The notes under the pieces are model-generated. The model was not told the origin of the DNA. It searched no databases and worked only from the letters and a program-made list of their open reading frames with translations. From Onthophagus taurus (Eukaryota > Arthropoda > Insecta > Coleoptera > Scarabaeidae): a stretch of DNA of 64,000 bases. Shown here in pieces: positions 35,345-48,659 of this stretch. Location of the stretch: assembly GCF_036711975.1 (NCBI RefSeq), contig NC_091970.1, forward strand, positions 3,231,501-3,295,500, read 5' to 3'. Positions within the stretch are counted from its first letter, which is position 1. Every line of letters begins with the position of its first letter. The position numbers and the translations under genes are program-made.

Positions 35345-35929
35345 ATTAAATTCGTGTGTTGTCTACCGATCTAGTGGAGATTGTGCTGCAATATAAATAT
35401 GCGGTTCGAGAATAAAGGTTAAAGTACAATCGTTGCGTTTAATAACTTGGCAAGTGGGTTTTATTTAGACCAACAGTTTGATTCATATCGTTTACGTTTA
35501 CATAAAGATATACAACATTTTATTTTTGTATGATAAAATGTAATTGAATCCGATAAAGTTATCTTAAATCAATAACTTAGATTTATTTTTGGTGTAAAAT
35601 CGGAAGCGTGTCATATACAGAAATGTAACATTCTTATATTCTATTTGTATTTGCCTACGGACTTTTTTTCCATACAGTCAGTGGAAAAGGAAAAGGAACA
35701 CGCCCCGTCGATATATTGAAGTAGGGAGATTGTAAGCTACGTGAACGCTTTCAGCAACGAAGTCGACGGCCGGAAAAAGCTGAAAATGCAAATAAAATCC
35801 CTCCGGAAAACGGCGCAACGCGCTGTCACTCCAACTTTAAGAAATATTACTTCGGTTTCGGGTACTTAATGAGCTTTCGAAGGATTTCGTAATTGATGAA
35901 TTCTCAAGAGATTTTCAAAAACTTAAATC
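35345..35929. other. Intergenic spacer upstream of the SCP2 gene
   Basis: AT-rich 5' flank, with a GC-balanced patch at about 35,690-35,830. No gene is seen. Confidence 0.45.
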
Positions 35930-38900
35930 GATCCTAAAAACATTCTCTTTTTTCCTAAATAAATTGGAATTATAAAATAAAACCACTTTTCAATTTGACA
36001 CTTTAAAAATTACTTTATCAAAAAAAATTTTTTTTTCTCTAATACAGCTAGGAATTAAGAAATAAAACTTTTTGGGATTGTAAAAGAATGTTTGAGGTTA
36101 GGTTATACCAAATTTAAAGTTTCTAAATTAAACGGTTCTGTTTATAAAAATGATTAAATTTCATCGATTTCAATTTGACGTTTTTGGACAATAAGATTAA
36201 GAAAATACTTGTTTCTCCAATACAGTTTGAAAATAAGAAATGAAACTTTTTGAGGTTATAAAAGAATATTTGAGGTTAGGTTATACCAAATTTAAAGTTT
36301 CTAGATTAAACGGTGCTGTTTATAAAAATGTTTAAAGTTCATTGATTTCAATTTGACGTTTTTGGACAATAAGATTAAGAAAAAATTTTTTTTCAATACA
36401 ATTTGAAAATAAGAAATTAAACTTTTTGAGGTTATAAAAGAATGTTTGAGGTTAGGTTATACCAAATTTAAAGTTTCTAAATTAAACGGTTCTGTTTATA
36501 AAAATGTTTAAATTTCATCGATTTCAATTTGACGTTTTTAGACAATAAGATTAAGAAAATACTTTTTTCTCCAATACAGTTTGAAAATAAGAAATGAAAC
36601 TTTTTGAGGTTATAAAAGAGTGTTTGAGGTTAGGTTATACCAAATTTAAAGTTTCTAGATTAAACGGTGCTGTTTATAAAAATTTTTAAAGTTCATTGAT
36701 TTCAATTTGACGTTTTTGGACAATAAGATTAAGAAAAAAAATTTTTCTCCAATGCGGTTTGGAATTGAGAAATGAAACTTTTTGAGGTTATAAAAGAATG
36801 TTTGAGGTTAGGTTATACCAAATTTAAAGTTTCTAGATTAAACGGTTCTGTTTATAAAAATGTTTAAAGTTCATCGATTTCAATTTAACATTTTTGGACA
36901 ATAAGATTAAGAAAATTTTTTTTTCAATACAATTTGAAAATAAGAAATGAAACTTTTTGAGGTTATAAAAGAATGTTTGAGGTTAGGTTATACCAAATTT
37001 AAAGTTTCCAGGTTAAACGGTGCTGTTTATAAAAATGTTTAAAGTTCATAAATTTCAATTTGACGTTTTTGGACAAAAAGATTAAGAAAAAACTTTTTTC
37101 TCCAATGCGGTTTGGAATTGAGAAATGAAACTTTTTGAGGTTATAAAAGAATGTTTGAGGTTAGGTTATACCAAATTTAAAGTTTCTAGATTAAACGGTT
37201 CTGTTTATAAAAATGTTTAAAGTTCATCGATTTCAATTTAACATTTTTGGACAATAAGATTAAGAAACTTTTTTTTTTCAATACAATTTGAAAATAAGAA
37301 ATGAAACTTTTTGAGGTTATAAAAGAATGTTTGAGGTTAGGTTATACCAAATTTAAAGTTTCCAGGTTAAACGGTGCTGTTTATAAAAATTTTTAAAGTT
37401 CATAAATTTCAATTTGACGTTTTTGGACAATAAGATTAAGAAAAAACTTTTTTCTCCAATGCGGTTTGGAATTGAGAAATGAAACTTTTTGAGGTTATAA
37501 AAGAATGTTTGAGGTTAGGTTATACCAAATTTAAAGTTTCTAGATTAAACGGTTCTGTTTATAAAAATGTTTAAAGTTCATTGATTTCAATTTGACGTTT
37601 TTGGACAATAAGATTAAGAAAAAACTTTTTTCTCCAATGCGGTTTGGAATTGAGAAATGAAACTTTTTGAGGTTATAAAAGAATGTTTGAGGTTAGGTTA
37701 TACCAAATTTAAAGTTTCTAGATTAAACGGTGCTGTTTATAAAAATTTTTAAAGTTCATAAATTTCAATTTGACGTTTTTGGACAATAAGATTAAGAAAA
37801 AACTTTTTTCTCCAATGCGGTTTGGAATTGAGAAATGAAACTTTTTGAGGTTATAAAAGAATGTTTGAGGTTAGGTTATACCAAATTTAAAGTTTCTAGA
37901 TTAAACGGTGCTGTTTATAAAAATGTTTAAAGTTCATTGATTTCAACTTGACGTTTTTGGACAATAAGATTAAGAAAATACTTTTTTCTCCAATACAGTT
38001 TGAAAATAAGAAATGAAACTTTTTGAGGTTATAAAAGAATGTTTGAGGTTAGGTTATACCAAATTTAAAGTTTCTAGATTAAACGGTGCTGTTTATAAAA
38101 ATGTTTAAATTTCATCGCTTTCAATTTGACGTTTTTGGACAATAAGATTAAGAAAATACTTTTTTCTCCAATACAGTTTGAAAATAAGAAATGAAACGTT
38201 TTGAGGTTATAAAAGAATGTTTGAGGTTAGGTTATACCAAATTTAAAGTTTCTAGATTAAACGGTGCTGTTTATAAAAATTTTTAAAGTTCATTGATTTC
38301 AATTTGACGTTTTTGGACAATAAGATTAAGAAAAAAAATTTTTCTCCAATGCGGTTTGGAATTGAGAAATGAAACTTTTTGAGGTTATAAAAGAATGTTT
38401 GAGGTTAGGTTATACCAAATTTAAAGTTTCTAGATTAAACGGTTCTGTTTATAAAAATGTTTAAAGTTCATCGATTTCAATTTAACATTTTTGGACAATA
38501 AGATTAAGAAACATTTTTTTTTTCAATACTATTTGAAAATAAGAAATGAAACTTTTTGAGGTTATAAAAGAATGTTTGAGGTTAGGTTATACCAAGTTTA
38601 AAGTTTCCAGGTTGAACGGTTCTTTTTATAAAAATGTTTAAAGTTCATAAATTTCAATTTGACGTTTTTGGACAACAAGCTTAAGAAAATACTTTTTTCT
38701 CCAATACAGTTTGAAAATAAGAAATGAAACTTTTTGAGGTTATAAAAGAATGTTTGAGGTTAGGTTATACCAAATTTAAAGTTTCCAGGTTAAACGGTGC
38801 TGTTTATAAAAAATTTTAAAGTTCATTGATTTCAATTTGACGTTTTTGGACAATAAGATTAAGAAAAATTTTTTTTTTCAATACAATTTGAAAATAAGAA

Positions 38901-40260
38901 ATGAAACTTTTTGAGGTTATAAAAGAATGTTTGAGGTTAGGTTATACCAAATTTAAAGTTTCTAAATTAAACGGTTCTGTTTATAAAAATGTTTAAAGTT
39001 CATCGATTTCAATTTAACATTTTTGGACAATAAGATTAAGAAACATTTTTTTTTTCAATACTATTTGAAAATAAGAAATGAAACTTTTTGAGGTTATAAA
39101 AGAATGTTTGAGGTTAGGTTATACCAAGTTTAAAGTTTCCAGGTTGAACGGTTCTTTTTATAAAAATGTTTAAAGTTCATAAATTTCAATTTGACGTTTT
39201 TGGACAACAAGCTTAAGAAAATACTTTTTTCTCCAATACAGTTTGAAAATAAGAAATGAAACTTTTTGAGGTTATAAAAGAATGTTTGAGGTTAGGTTAT
39301 ACCAAATTTAAAGTTTCCAGGTTAAACGGTGCTGTTTATAAAAAATTTTAAAGTTCATTGATTTCAATTTGACGTTTTTGGACAATAAGATTAAGAAAAA
39401 TTTTTTTTTTCAATACAATTTGAAAATAAGAAATGAAACTTTTTGAGGTTATAAAAGAATGTTTGAGGTTAGGTTATACCAAATTTAAAGTTTCTAAATT
39501 AAACGGTTCTGTTTATAAAAATGTTTAAATTTCATCGATTTCAATTTGCGTTTTTGGACAATAAGATTAAGAAAATACTTGTTTCTCCAATACAGTTTGA
39601 AAATAAGAAATGAAACTTTTTGAGGTTATAAAAGAATGTTTGAGGTTAGGTTATACCAAATTTAAAGTTTCTAGATTAAACGGTGCTGTTTATAAAAATG
39701 TTTAAAGTTCATAAATTTCAATTTGACGTTTTTGGACAATAAGATTAAGAAAAAACTTTTTTCTCCAATGCGGTTTGGAATTGAGAAATGAAACTTTTTG
39801 AGGTTATAAAAGAATGTTTGAGGTTAGGTTATACCAAATTTAAAGTTTCTAGATTAAACGGTTCTGTTTATAAAACCGTTTAAAGTTCATTGATTTCAAT
39901 TTGACGTTTTTGGATAGTAAGATTAAGAAAAAAATTTTTTTTTAATACAATTTGAAAATAAGAAATGAAACTTTTTGAGGTTATAAAAGAATGTTTGAGG
40001 TTAGGTTATACCAAATTTAAAGTTTCTAGATTAAACGGTGCTGTTTATAAAAATGTTTAAAGTTCATAAATTTCAATTTGACGTTTTTGGACAATAAGAT
40101 TAAAGAAAAAACTTTTTTCTCCAATGCGGTTTGGAATTGAGAAATGAAACTTTTTGAGGTTGTAAAAGAATGTTTGATGTTAGGTTATTTAACCAAATTT
40201 AAAGTTTCCAAGTCAAACAGTTTTTTAGAATTTTCAAATTGTTTTGTAATTGTGAAATAA
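35930..40260. repeat. ~177-bp satellite array, about 23-24 copies, with a 532-bp duplicated block
   Basis: GAGGTTAGGTTATACC recurs at 36,094, 36,272, 36,448, 36,626 and on to about 40,170, giving a 176-178 bp period. Each unit has a near-constant half (GAAACTTTTTGAGGTTATAA, then GAGGTTAGGTTATACC) and a variable half after the A/T-run. Two alternating unit types differ at TCCAATGCGGTTTGG versus TCAATACAATTTG. A three-unit block at about 38,440-38,980 is repeated almost unchanged 532 bp further on, including the rare AACAAGCTTAAG variant. Edge copies are diverged. Unit length is close to a nucleosome repeat, typical of satellites. Confidence 0.95.
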
Positions 40261-41924
40261 ATTTAAAAATAAAGTGTTAATCTGAAATAATCTCAAATTA
40301 AATAGAAATAGTATTAGAAAATCCTTAGTTCTGTTCATTGTGTATTTCGTTTTGAATGCGGGGTGCATACGCAATCTGATGATAAAGTCTGGGGGGTGCA
40401 CCCAACCCCAAACGAGGGGCTATTCTCTATAGGCCATAAATCAATACAGATCAATGCCTTATTATGGGGTCCAGTCTGTGACACACTAGCACACTGACTA
40501 GGGTAATGAGCAATGAACCCCTACATGCTCTATAGAGGGTGCACCATTTACTTTGTGCACACTCCAAGAGTGATAATTCCATTTTATCCCCTAAAATACC
40601 ACACATTCTATTTTAACATTTTCATCCTAGACTTTCCGAAATATTGAACATTGTGAATAAAAGAAGTAGATTCTAATCTTCTCCTCTTTCAATTCGGAAA
40701 ATGGGGTTCAATCTTTTGTTGGGACGCCACCTTTTAAGGGAAATTGTCATTTTCGCTTAAATCGGCCACCCAGGTTAAAGTTTATCCGGAATTCTTAAGA
40801 CGGCTTGAACGCAACCGATTTTAATAGTCTCTAAACCTTTTAACTCCCGTTTAATTAGGATTTCGCCCTTATTCTTGTTTTTGGAGGGCGAAAAACTTAG
40901 TTCGTTTACTTGCGACACGTACGCAGACCGACGAAGTCCGCAACTCGGGGTGCAAACAAAGGCTCGGTTACGGCGTGACATGAAAAATACGTTTTCGGCA
41001 TTGCTATGCGGCGGTTGTTCGACGCGCCCCGGGGGCGGTCGTAGTTAGTATAGCTCCTCGTGATTGCCATGTACCCCCGAGCCAACCGAAATCCCCCCAC
41101 TTCTTGTTGATCACACCAAAAAGAACTTTCTCCTATCAAATCGATTACAAATTCAAAACTTGGCTATTAAAAAGTAAATAGAAATCATATTTCATGTAAG
41201 TAGAAAAAAAAGTCCCCACGTAACTCGTAAATCCTCCTCGAAAACGTAAAAAGGGAATAGCAGAAGTTGGTAAAAACAACGCTGGTAATAGACCTATAAA
41301 TAACGACTGAATTACACAGGCCGATGCTTCACACACATGTTGCAAGCAATTAAAAAGATTTAAGAACTCAGCGGAGTGCAGTTCATGCATTTTAATGACC
41401 CAACCTAATAACTAATGGAAGCTGACTGGAGAAATTCGCTCCGTTCTAACATATTTAGCCCACCCAAAGCATTAATGTATTAATTTTAATACACCCCAAA
41501 AATGGACACTGTGTTTTGGGGGTATTCGCGATCCGAATGCAACATCGGTTTTTAATGGACGAAACGTGTATCTATCGATCAGATCATTAGCTAGAAACAG
41601 AGATAAATTACTGTCTACTATTAGCTTTACTTTAAAAGTTTCAAGGTCAATGGTACACTATTTAAAATCGTCGATTTTCCGGGACGATAAAGATGACGTA
41701 ATTCTAAGGGTTAAAATGGGGTCGCACCCCCATGGGGTGTCGCCCCCATAACCTAACAGACTATGTGACCTTATTTTGTTCTCCCAAAAAAAAAATTGTA
41801 ATGACCCAATAGTTCTCAAAGTGCGACATCGAGTTTTGTCACGCAGATGTCCCATTTTCTATGAGATTTTATTCGAATCTCAACTTACAGTGTTAGTCAA
41901 AAAGTTAGTAACACACTATTTTCT
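40261..41924. other. Intergenic, nothing recognised
   Basis: GC-balanced DNA at about 40,340-41,140, then AT-rich. Overlapping small frames on the minus strand (40,775-41,390) have no domains. Bases 41,710-41,760 resemble the first 60 bases of the window. Confidence 0.4.
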
Positions 41925-42185
41925 TCACTTTATTAGCTCTAAATTTGAAATTTTAATTTTTGAAAATTTTTTTAATTACTATGAAGTTCCCAATGACCTA
42001 AGGAACACGATGAGCACACACAATTTAAATTTGGCGGTAGCAAAAAAAATTACTTCACTTTATTAGCTCTAAATTTGAAATTTTAATTTTTGAAAATTTT
42101 TTTTTATTGGTAAGATGTTGAATGATCTAAAGAACACGATGAGCACACACAATTCAAATTTGGCAGTAGCAAAAAAAATTACGCG
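41925..42185. repeat. 130-bp tandem duplication of a dispersed repeat
   Basis: CACTTTATTAGCTCTAAATT starts at 41,926 and 42,056. Each copy ends in AACACGATGAGCACACACAA and a TTTGGCGGTAGC/TTTGGCAGTAGC phrase. The complement of the latter part recurs at about 63,905-63,975 at the window end. Confidence 0.85.
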
Positions 42186-43859
42186 ATCGCAAAAAGTCGT
42201 TTCCTTATCTCTAAATAAGCAATTTTAACTGCCGAGGTTGCTAGCAGTCGAACTACAACATGTCATAGTGCCTCGGCTCGGTGTCACCAGGTACAATTGT
42301 AGATAATTTAATTTATTAGACCGATTAAAACTATACCAAGAATACTTGCGGCCAAGCCATACAGATAAAAATCATATCAACTTAAAACTACTGCAGACTT
42401 TTTGACACAAATTGTATATTATTTCATATCTTTATATATCACAGATGGTATAATTAAAGTCAGTTGTGGAAGGGTGAAATCTTTCAAAGAGATTATTTGT
42501 GATCGATTGGGGTTTGAAAAAAGGGGTGTTAAGATCGATCGGAAAATTTCTTTTTTTCCCTAATAAACAACGATTTAATCTAAATCGCAAGGTGTGCAAT
42601 ACAACTAAAATATGTCTACGCTATTTAACCGAGTGTACTTAAATCAACAAGTTGTAGAATGAATTATTACCAAGTGTCACGCTACCCCCGTTTAGAACAC
42701 GAAAAGATCAGCGTCTTTATGCTAATCTCGTGTTAATGCAATATGTTTTAAAGTTGACACTTTACCTTCTGTCAACGGGTCTTAGTATTTGACCCGGTTC
42801 CAAATAATTAAGTACACCCAGACAGGCTCTAGAAAATGCGACGGTTCTCGCGCTAATTTAATTATAGTCGACAGTCTCGGCGTCCGCTCAACCCGCCATT
42901 AGAGAGTGGCCTGTCACTTGCACTAACTCGTTTAGTATGCTGGCAAACATGCTCGAACTACTTCGCATACTGGCGTTTATGAGTGATATCGTTTTATCAT
43001 CAAAAAAACTTTTCAAATTCCATTTAGTTAATTGAAAGTCAACTTTATTTGCGTGATGAAACCATGATGTTTGTAAAGTCATAAAATACAATTTACAACA
43101 CACAAAGCACCTGGTAAAGTTCATGACATTACCGGTTAGCCCAAAAACCTAACTTGAAATTACTTATTAAGGGGAGCGCGTCGTAAATCAGGCCTCTTCC
43201 ACGAACGGGGAGAGTAACACTTGCAGGGAACACTTGTAACTATAAATTGGGGAATAAGTTTGCGGTCGTTGGGAGGCACGGAGACACAGGCAAAGTTCTG
43301 AGGTTCAGGGTTAACTGGAGCGCAGGCGGAGGAGTAAGTGTCTCCTTATTTATGGTCCTGCCCGGCCAGTAACGGACGCCACTGACGTGGCAATTACCTA
43401 AGTGTGATTTACGTCCTCTTCTTACTTTAAATATCATCATTTTATTTTATCCAACTCCATCCAAAACAACTTTACCACACACACATTTATACAATCCCCA
43501 CAACCCCATCGGTCAATAACAGCTGATTAGCTTTAAAATCTGAGTCATGTAGGTGATCGCTCAAAGCCCTTTTTGACACGATCGCGTACTCGAGGATTGA
43601 AGAGAAGGGCGGCTTCGAATGACAAGGACAGTAAATGATATTCCAAGTTTGAAGGGACGCGTTAAAATCGTCGCCAGATGCGTTCGCTTTCTCCCTCGTT
43701 TTTCTCTTTGCCGATGATGAATTTTTATGCCCTCGATTTATGAGGATTTGCAAGGCGCAGGTGTGAACCGGCGAAAACGTCTTGATTTATGCAACGCTTT
43801 TTTTTGTTTTGGGATATTTCGATTTTGTTAATGGTATACATTTCAAGTTCGATTTTATG
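42186..43859. other. Intergenic with one diverged GC-core repeat
   Basis: At about 42,233-42,290 a diverged inverted pair related to the satellite core (GCCGAGGTTGCTAGC and GTGCCTCGGCTCGG) is visible. The rest carries no supported gene. Confidence 0.45.
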
Positions 43860-45120
43860 AAATTGAAAGTGTTGGTTAAAATAATATATCTTAAATAAAA
43901 GCTTGAAATATCCTTTTCAAAATGATATGTAAAGTAATAATACATATTTTATTTGCAATTTTATTCAAAAAAAACGTTGAAATTTTAATGTTAACCTATC
44001 CTATAAAAGAAAACGAACTTTATATGTTAAATAAAAGCTTAAAATGACCTCTTTAAAATGATGTGTGTTAATTTACCTGTTAGATTGTAAAATTTCTTAA
44101 AAAAACAATTACTGTAGTAAAAAATTTAGATTCAAATTTAAAGGTTATAATGAATGAAATGTCATTAAATGTCAAAACTAAATAAAGGAATCTATAATTT
44201 ACAGAAAACTGTAATGTATTTTTAAAAATAAAAAATTTAATTATTTAATGTTTATATTTAATTATTACAACTAATGACGTTTTTGAATTTTTTTGTTAAA
44301 TTTAAATTGTGCTTTATTTTTGGGAATTAAAAAATTCACTTCCGGTTTATATTCATAAATTAACGAATGAGTTATATCTTAAATGAAAGCTTTAAATATC
44401 CTATTTAAGATGATATATAACATATCATTACTTAAGCTTTAATTTCATTCAAAATAGTGATTTTCAAAATGTTGTAGTTTTGACATTAACCTAACTTATC
44501 AAAGAAAATACTCAAAATTTTAATAAATCATTCTCGCTTTAATTGTGATTATTAAGAAACGAATTATATCTTAAATAAAAGGTTAATGCATTCTTTTTAA
44601 GATGATATATAATGTATCGTTACTTCAGTTTTAATTTCATTAAAAAAAGTGATTTCCAAAAACGTTGTAATTTTGACATTAACCTAACCTATTACAGAAA
44701 ATACTTAAACTTTAATAAATCATTCTATCTTTAATTTTGGTTATTAAAAAATGACTTATATCTTAAATAAAAGCTTAAAACACCCTCTTTAAGATGATAT
44801 ATAATGTATCGTTACTTCAGTTTTAATTTCATTAAAAAGTGATTTTCAAAAATGTGATTTTGACATTAACCTAACTTATCAAGAAAAATACTAAAACTTT
44901 AATAAATCATTCTAGCTTTAATTTTGGTTATTAAGAAATGACTTATATCTTAAATAAAAGCTTAAAGCATCCTTTTTAAGATGATATATAATATATCATT
45001 AGTTCAGTTTTAATTTCATTTAAAAAAGTGATTTTCAAAAATGTGGTAATTTTGACATTAACCTAACCTATCAAGGAAAATACTCCAACTTTAATAAATC
45101 ATTCCAATTTATTTTTAGAA
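43860..45120. repeat. ~190-bp degenerate tandem repeat
   Basis: TTTTGACATTAACCTAAC recurs near 44,480, 44,672, 44,860 and 45,051. TATCTTAAATAAAAGCTTAAA and AAGATGATATATAAT blocks fall between. About five to six copies, older ones to the left. The array ends about 200 bases before the HSDL2 start. Confidence 0.85.
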
Positions 45121-45316
45121 ATGAAATTTAAATATTACACTTTGATCTTTGTGTCTTAAAATCATAAACAATAAACCCCCAATGAGTAGGCAACTTTTTA
45201 AACACTTGTAGAAATCGGACTTTACCCAGTAACACCATTTAACATAACTTACCGTAATTTATTGCTGTACGTTGTTGTTCCAATTTCTGTTGTACTTCTT
45301 CTTTTAAAAACTCAAG

Positions 45317-46712
45317 ATGGTATCGAATTTAGCGGGTCGTACTATTTTAATAACCGGTGCAAGTAGAGGAATAGGAAAAACTATTGCTTTAAGAGCAGCT
45401 CGGGATGGAGCTAACATTGTTGTAGCAGCCAAAACAGCCGAGCCCCATCCTAAATTACCAGGAACTATTTATACAGCAGCAAAAGAAAGTAAGTTAAGAA
45501 AGTGATTCTTAATGTAATAATTAATTTTTTTAAATCTTAATAGTTGAAGCAGCCGGTGGAAAAGCTTTACCATGCATTTTGGATGTGAGAGATGAAAAAC
45601 AAGTACGTTCAGTGGTCCAACAAGCTGTTGATAAATTCGGCGGGATCGATATTTTAATAAACAACGCTTCGGCGATTTCTTTAACTCCAACCCCTCAAAC
45701 AGAAATGAAAAGATATGATTTGATGCATAATATTAATACAAGAGGAACTTTTTTAATGTACTAACCAATTAATTAATAATTATAAAGCTTAAATTTCTCT
45801 TTTAAGGTCTAAAGAATGTCTTCCATATTTACAAAAAAGCTCCCACGCCCACATTTTAAACATTTCACCACCTCTAAATATGTCTCCGGGATGGTTTTCA
45901 AATCATGTAGCTTATACAATGGCTAAATATGGAATGTCAATGTGCGTTTTGGGGATGCATGAAGAATTTAGACAATATGGAATTGGTGTTAATGCTCTTT
46001 GGCCTTTAACTGGTATAAAAAGAATTTTTTTTTTGACATAACCTCACTTTATTATTAATTTTTATTTTTAGCGATTCATACGGCAGCAATTGAAATGCTC
46101 TCAGGTTCCGAATCGGCTAATTATTCAAGAAAACCCGAAATAATGGCGGATGCTGCTTATTTAGTGTTAACAAAAGACCCAAAAAAGACAACGGGTAATT
46201 TCTTTATCGATGAAGATGTTTTAAAAGAAGCCGGAATCACCGATTTAACCCCATACGCCGTTAACCCAGCGTTTAAAGATCAATTAATGCGCGATTTCTT
46301 TGTTGATGAGAACCCAGGTGGTTTATATGAACAAGCCGATAGCATAACAAACCGAAAACAATCACAAAGTGAAGCTGGTAAAGTCCCGTTTTTGTTTAAA
46401 AAAATTGGGGAGTCTTTGAATGCGGATTTAGTAGCCAGCGTAGGGTCGATTTATCAGTTTGTTTTAACCGGGGACGAAGCGGGAAAATGGTTTTTGGATT
46501 TGAAGAATGGGACTGGGAAATACGGACAAGGTGAACCATCGCATCCTGCTGATTGCACCTTAACTATGGATAGTAAGAATTTCTTTAGCATGTTCGATGG
46601 GAAATTAAAACCTAGTGCTGCTTATATGACCGGAAAATTAAAGATAGCGGGGAATTTGCAGAAAGCTTTAAAGTTGGAGAAATTAATGGGAAAATTAAAG
46701 GCTAAGTTGTAA
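45317..46712 (+). CDS. HSDL2: HSDL2: short-chain dehydrogenase fused to an SCP2 domain, 410 aa
   Basis: Exons are 45317-45488, 45544-45757, 45807-46012 and 46072-46712, with GT/AG introns of about 50-60 bases and preserved frame. The N-terminal Rossmann fold shows TGASRGIG at 13-20 and a LINNASAISL strand end. The catalytic set is Ser149, Tyr165 and Lys169 (HVAYTMAKYG). The linker is followed by an SCP2 lipid-binding domain from about 305 (GSIYQFVLTGDEAGKW, LTMDSKNFFSMFDGKLKP). Length and order fit animal HSDL2 (about 420 aa), which acts on fatty-acyl or steroid substrates in peroxisomes. The C-terminus AKL fits a type 1 peroxisomal signal. The start ATG has a good A-rich context (CTCAAGATGG). 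Confidence 0.95.
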
Positions 46713-47285
46713 GTTTTTAAGGAAGACTGATTTTATAACCAATATATTTTTTTATATTAAAAGCATTTCTTAAATAAAACGGGATTAAATTTATTTAGTT
46801 TTTTTATTATAACCTAACTTTATTATTACAAAACGTCAAATTTAGGAATAACCTCAAAAAAAATTTTCTGGAGTTTACAGAAAGATGTAAAATTGTTGAA
46901 ATTAATAGGAAAATTAAAAGCTAAGTTGTAAGTTTTTAAGGAAGACTGATTTTATAAGCAATATATTAAATTTATTTAGATTTTTTAAAACAACCTAACC
47001 TCATTATTACAAAACGTTAAAATTAGCAATAACGTCAAAAAAAATTTTTCTGGAGTTTACAGAAAGCTGTAAAATTGTTGAAATTAATAGGAAAATTAAA
47101 GGCTAAGTTGTAAGGTTTTAAGGAAGACTGATTTTATAAGCAATGTATTTTTTATATTAAAAGCATTTCTTAAATAAAACGGGATTAACTTTATTTAGTT
47201 TTTTTATTATAATCTAACCTCATTATTACGAAACGTCAAATTTAAATATAACCTCAAAAACAAAATTTTTGTGCAAATAATTTAT
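46651..47285 (+). repeat. Last-exon end and 3' UTR of HSDL2 present three times in tandem
   Basis: The stretch coding the last residues (GGAAAATTAAAGGCTAAGTT at about 46,687) and the following TTTTTAAGGAAGACTGATTT occur again at about 46,908 and 47,092, each preceded by a diverged match to the CAGAAAGCTTTAAAGTTGGA segment. The second and third copies still spell K-L-K-A-K-L-stop. Spacing is about 220 and 184 bp. They lie beyond the genuine stop and the AATAAA at 46,773. Confidence 0.85.
46773..46778 (+). terminator. Poly(A) signal of HSDL2
   Basis: AATAAA, 61 bases after the stop codon. Further AATAAA words occur in the downstream duplicates and could act as alternative ends. Confidence 0.6.
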
Positions 47286-47437
47286 TAATTATTTAATAAA
47301 GGCTTTGTGTATCACATAGTTCAACCTTACACTAACACACTAAACATAAAATAATAAATAATACGTTAAATATAGTCTACAACAAATTAAAACTAAGTCT
47401 CATTAACCTGATTTTTTTGTCCAATTCAAATGAATAA

Positions 47438-48659
47438 TTAATAATCTTGTAAAAACTCAATAATAACATTGGCTACGTCTTTTGCGTTATCAAGGTGTAA
47501 ATGATGTTTTCCTGGAACGACTTTTCGTACTAATCTCCCACAGGTTTTTTCAATTTCATCTAAAACCGCATCATATCTTTCTGGGGGAAAATCCATACCT
47601 GGATTACCCCTGATATTTAAAACATCACATTTAACACATTGTGCGAACCCCATCACTTGATCAACAGTGAAGAATCCTAACGCGCATACTTTTAATCGTA
47701 AATCTCTCGCAAATGAGTAACTCCCATCTTCGTTCTTTTTTAAACCTCGCTCTAACAATATCCGACATGATTCTTCATTCGCATTTTTTTCGTAGGCCTT
47801 TTTATAGATATCAAAAGCTTCTTGGTATGTGTAAGTTGGGGTTTTTTCTTCATCTAAGTTATCAAATTCTAAAAATTTGTCAACAGAGCCACCGAGAATT
47901 TGGTGGGTTTTTTCACTTTTAGTAACTGGGCCTGCTATATCTATACTGATGTATTTTCCTACTTCTTCAGGGTACACTGAGGCGTATAAAAACGACATTA
48001 TACCGCCTAAAGAGTGTCCTAATAAATCAATTTTTTCCCATTTAAAATGTTTTACAATTCTTCTTATTAAGTGGATACCATCCCAGAAAATGTAATAGTA
48101 AGTTCCTTGAGGATAATGTGATGATCGACCATGACCTGGTAGGTCAATCGCTAGAATTGAATGACCTTCCTGTATCAACAATGGGGCTAAATTATCGAAA
48201 GTGTTTGCATTATCTTGCCAACCATGTAATGCAAGAAATGGTTGTTGTTCTTTTGAGCCCCACCATTTTCCTACAAATAAAAATATTATTTTTATTAATT
48301 TATTATAAAAAAATTATTTATTTAAATATTCCATCAATTCAGTACCAACCTAATTTTTTTTTTTATTGAAAAATATTTTAATTAATTAATCCATTTTAAT
48401 GTAGTAATAATAATTTTTACTCACCACTAATAATACCCCATGGTACTGGAATTTCAATTTCTTCATAATCCAAGCTCTCAGACTTCCCGTTCACACCTTT
48501 AAACAGGTAAAATAAAAGTGAGGTTAATTATCTGTCACAGAAACGTCAAATTAAACGTCAAGTATTTTTTTAAAATAAATAGAAAATTCATATTTTTTAT
48601 ACAAATCGTATCTAAAACTTACCGTTACATCCATTTACGCCGTTTATGGGTTGTGTCAT
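47438..48659 (-). CDS. Alpha/beta hydrolase, serine hydrolase-like (SERHL/kraken type), 313 aa
   Basis: Exons are 48659-48623, 48496-48425 and 48270-47438, joined by GTAAGT and GTGAGT donors with frame kept. The protein starts MTQPINGVNGCNG. The core is an alpha/beta hydrolase: LALHGWQDNANTFDNLAPLL, then DLPGHGRSSHYPQGTYYY, then the nucleophile Ser123 in GHSLGG, with a late His cluster (GKHHLHLDNA, about 292-295). LHGWQDNANTFDNL and SHYPQGTYYY are typical of animal serine-hydrolase-like proteins, including insect kraken. There is no signal peptide, so it is cytosolic or peroxisomal. The substrate is unknown. It is tail to tail with HSDL2. Confidence 0.9.

Noticed and set aside
36050-40200. 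TTAGG words in the satellite as a possible interstitial telomere tract
   Set aside because: GGTTAGG occurs once per 177-bp unit and is never in direct head-to-tail repetition.
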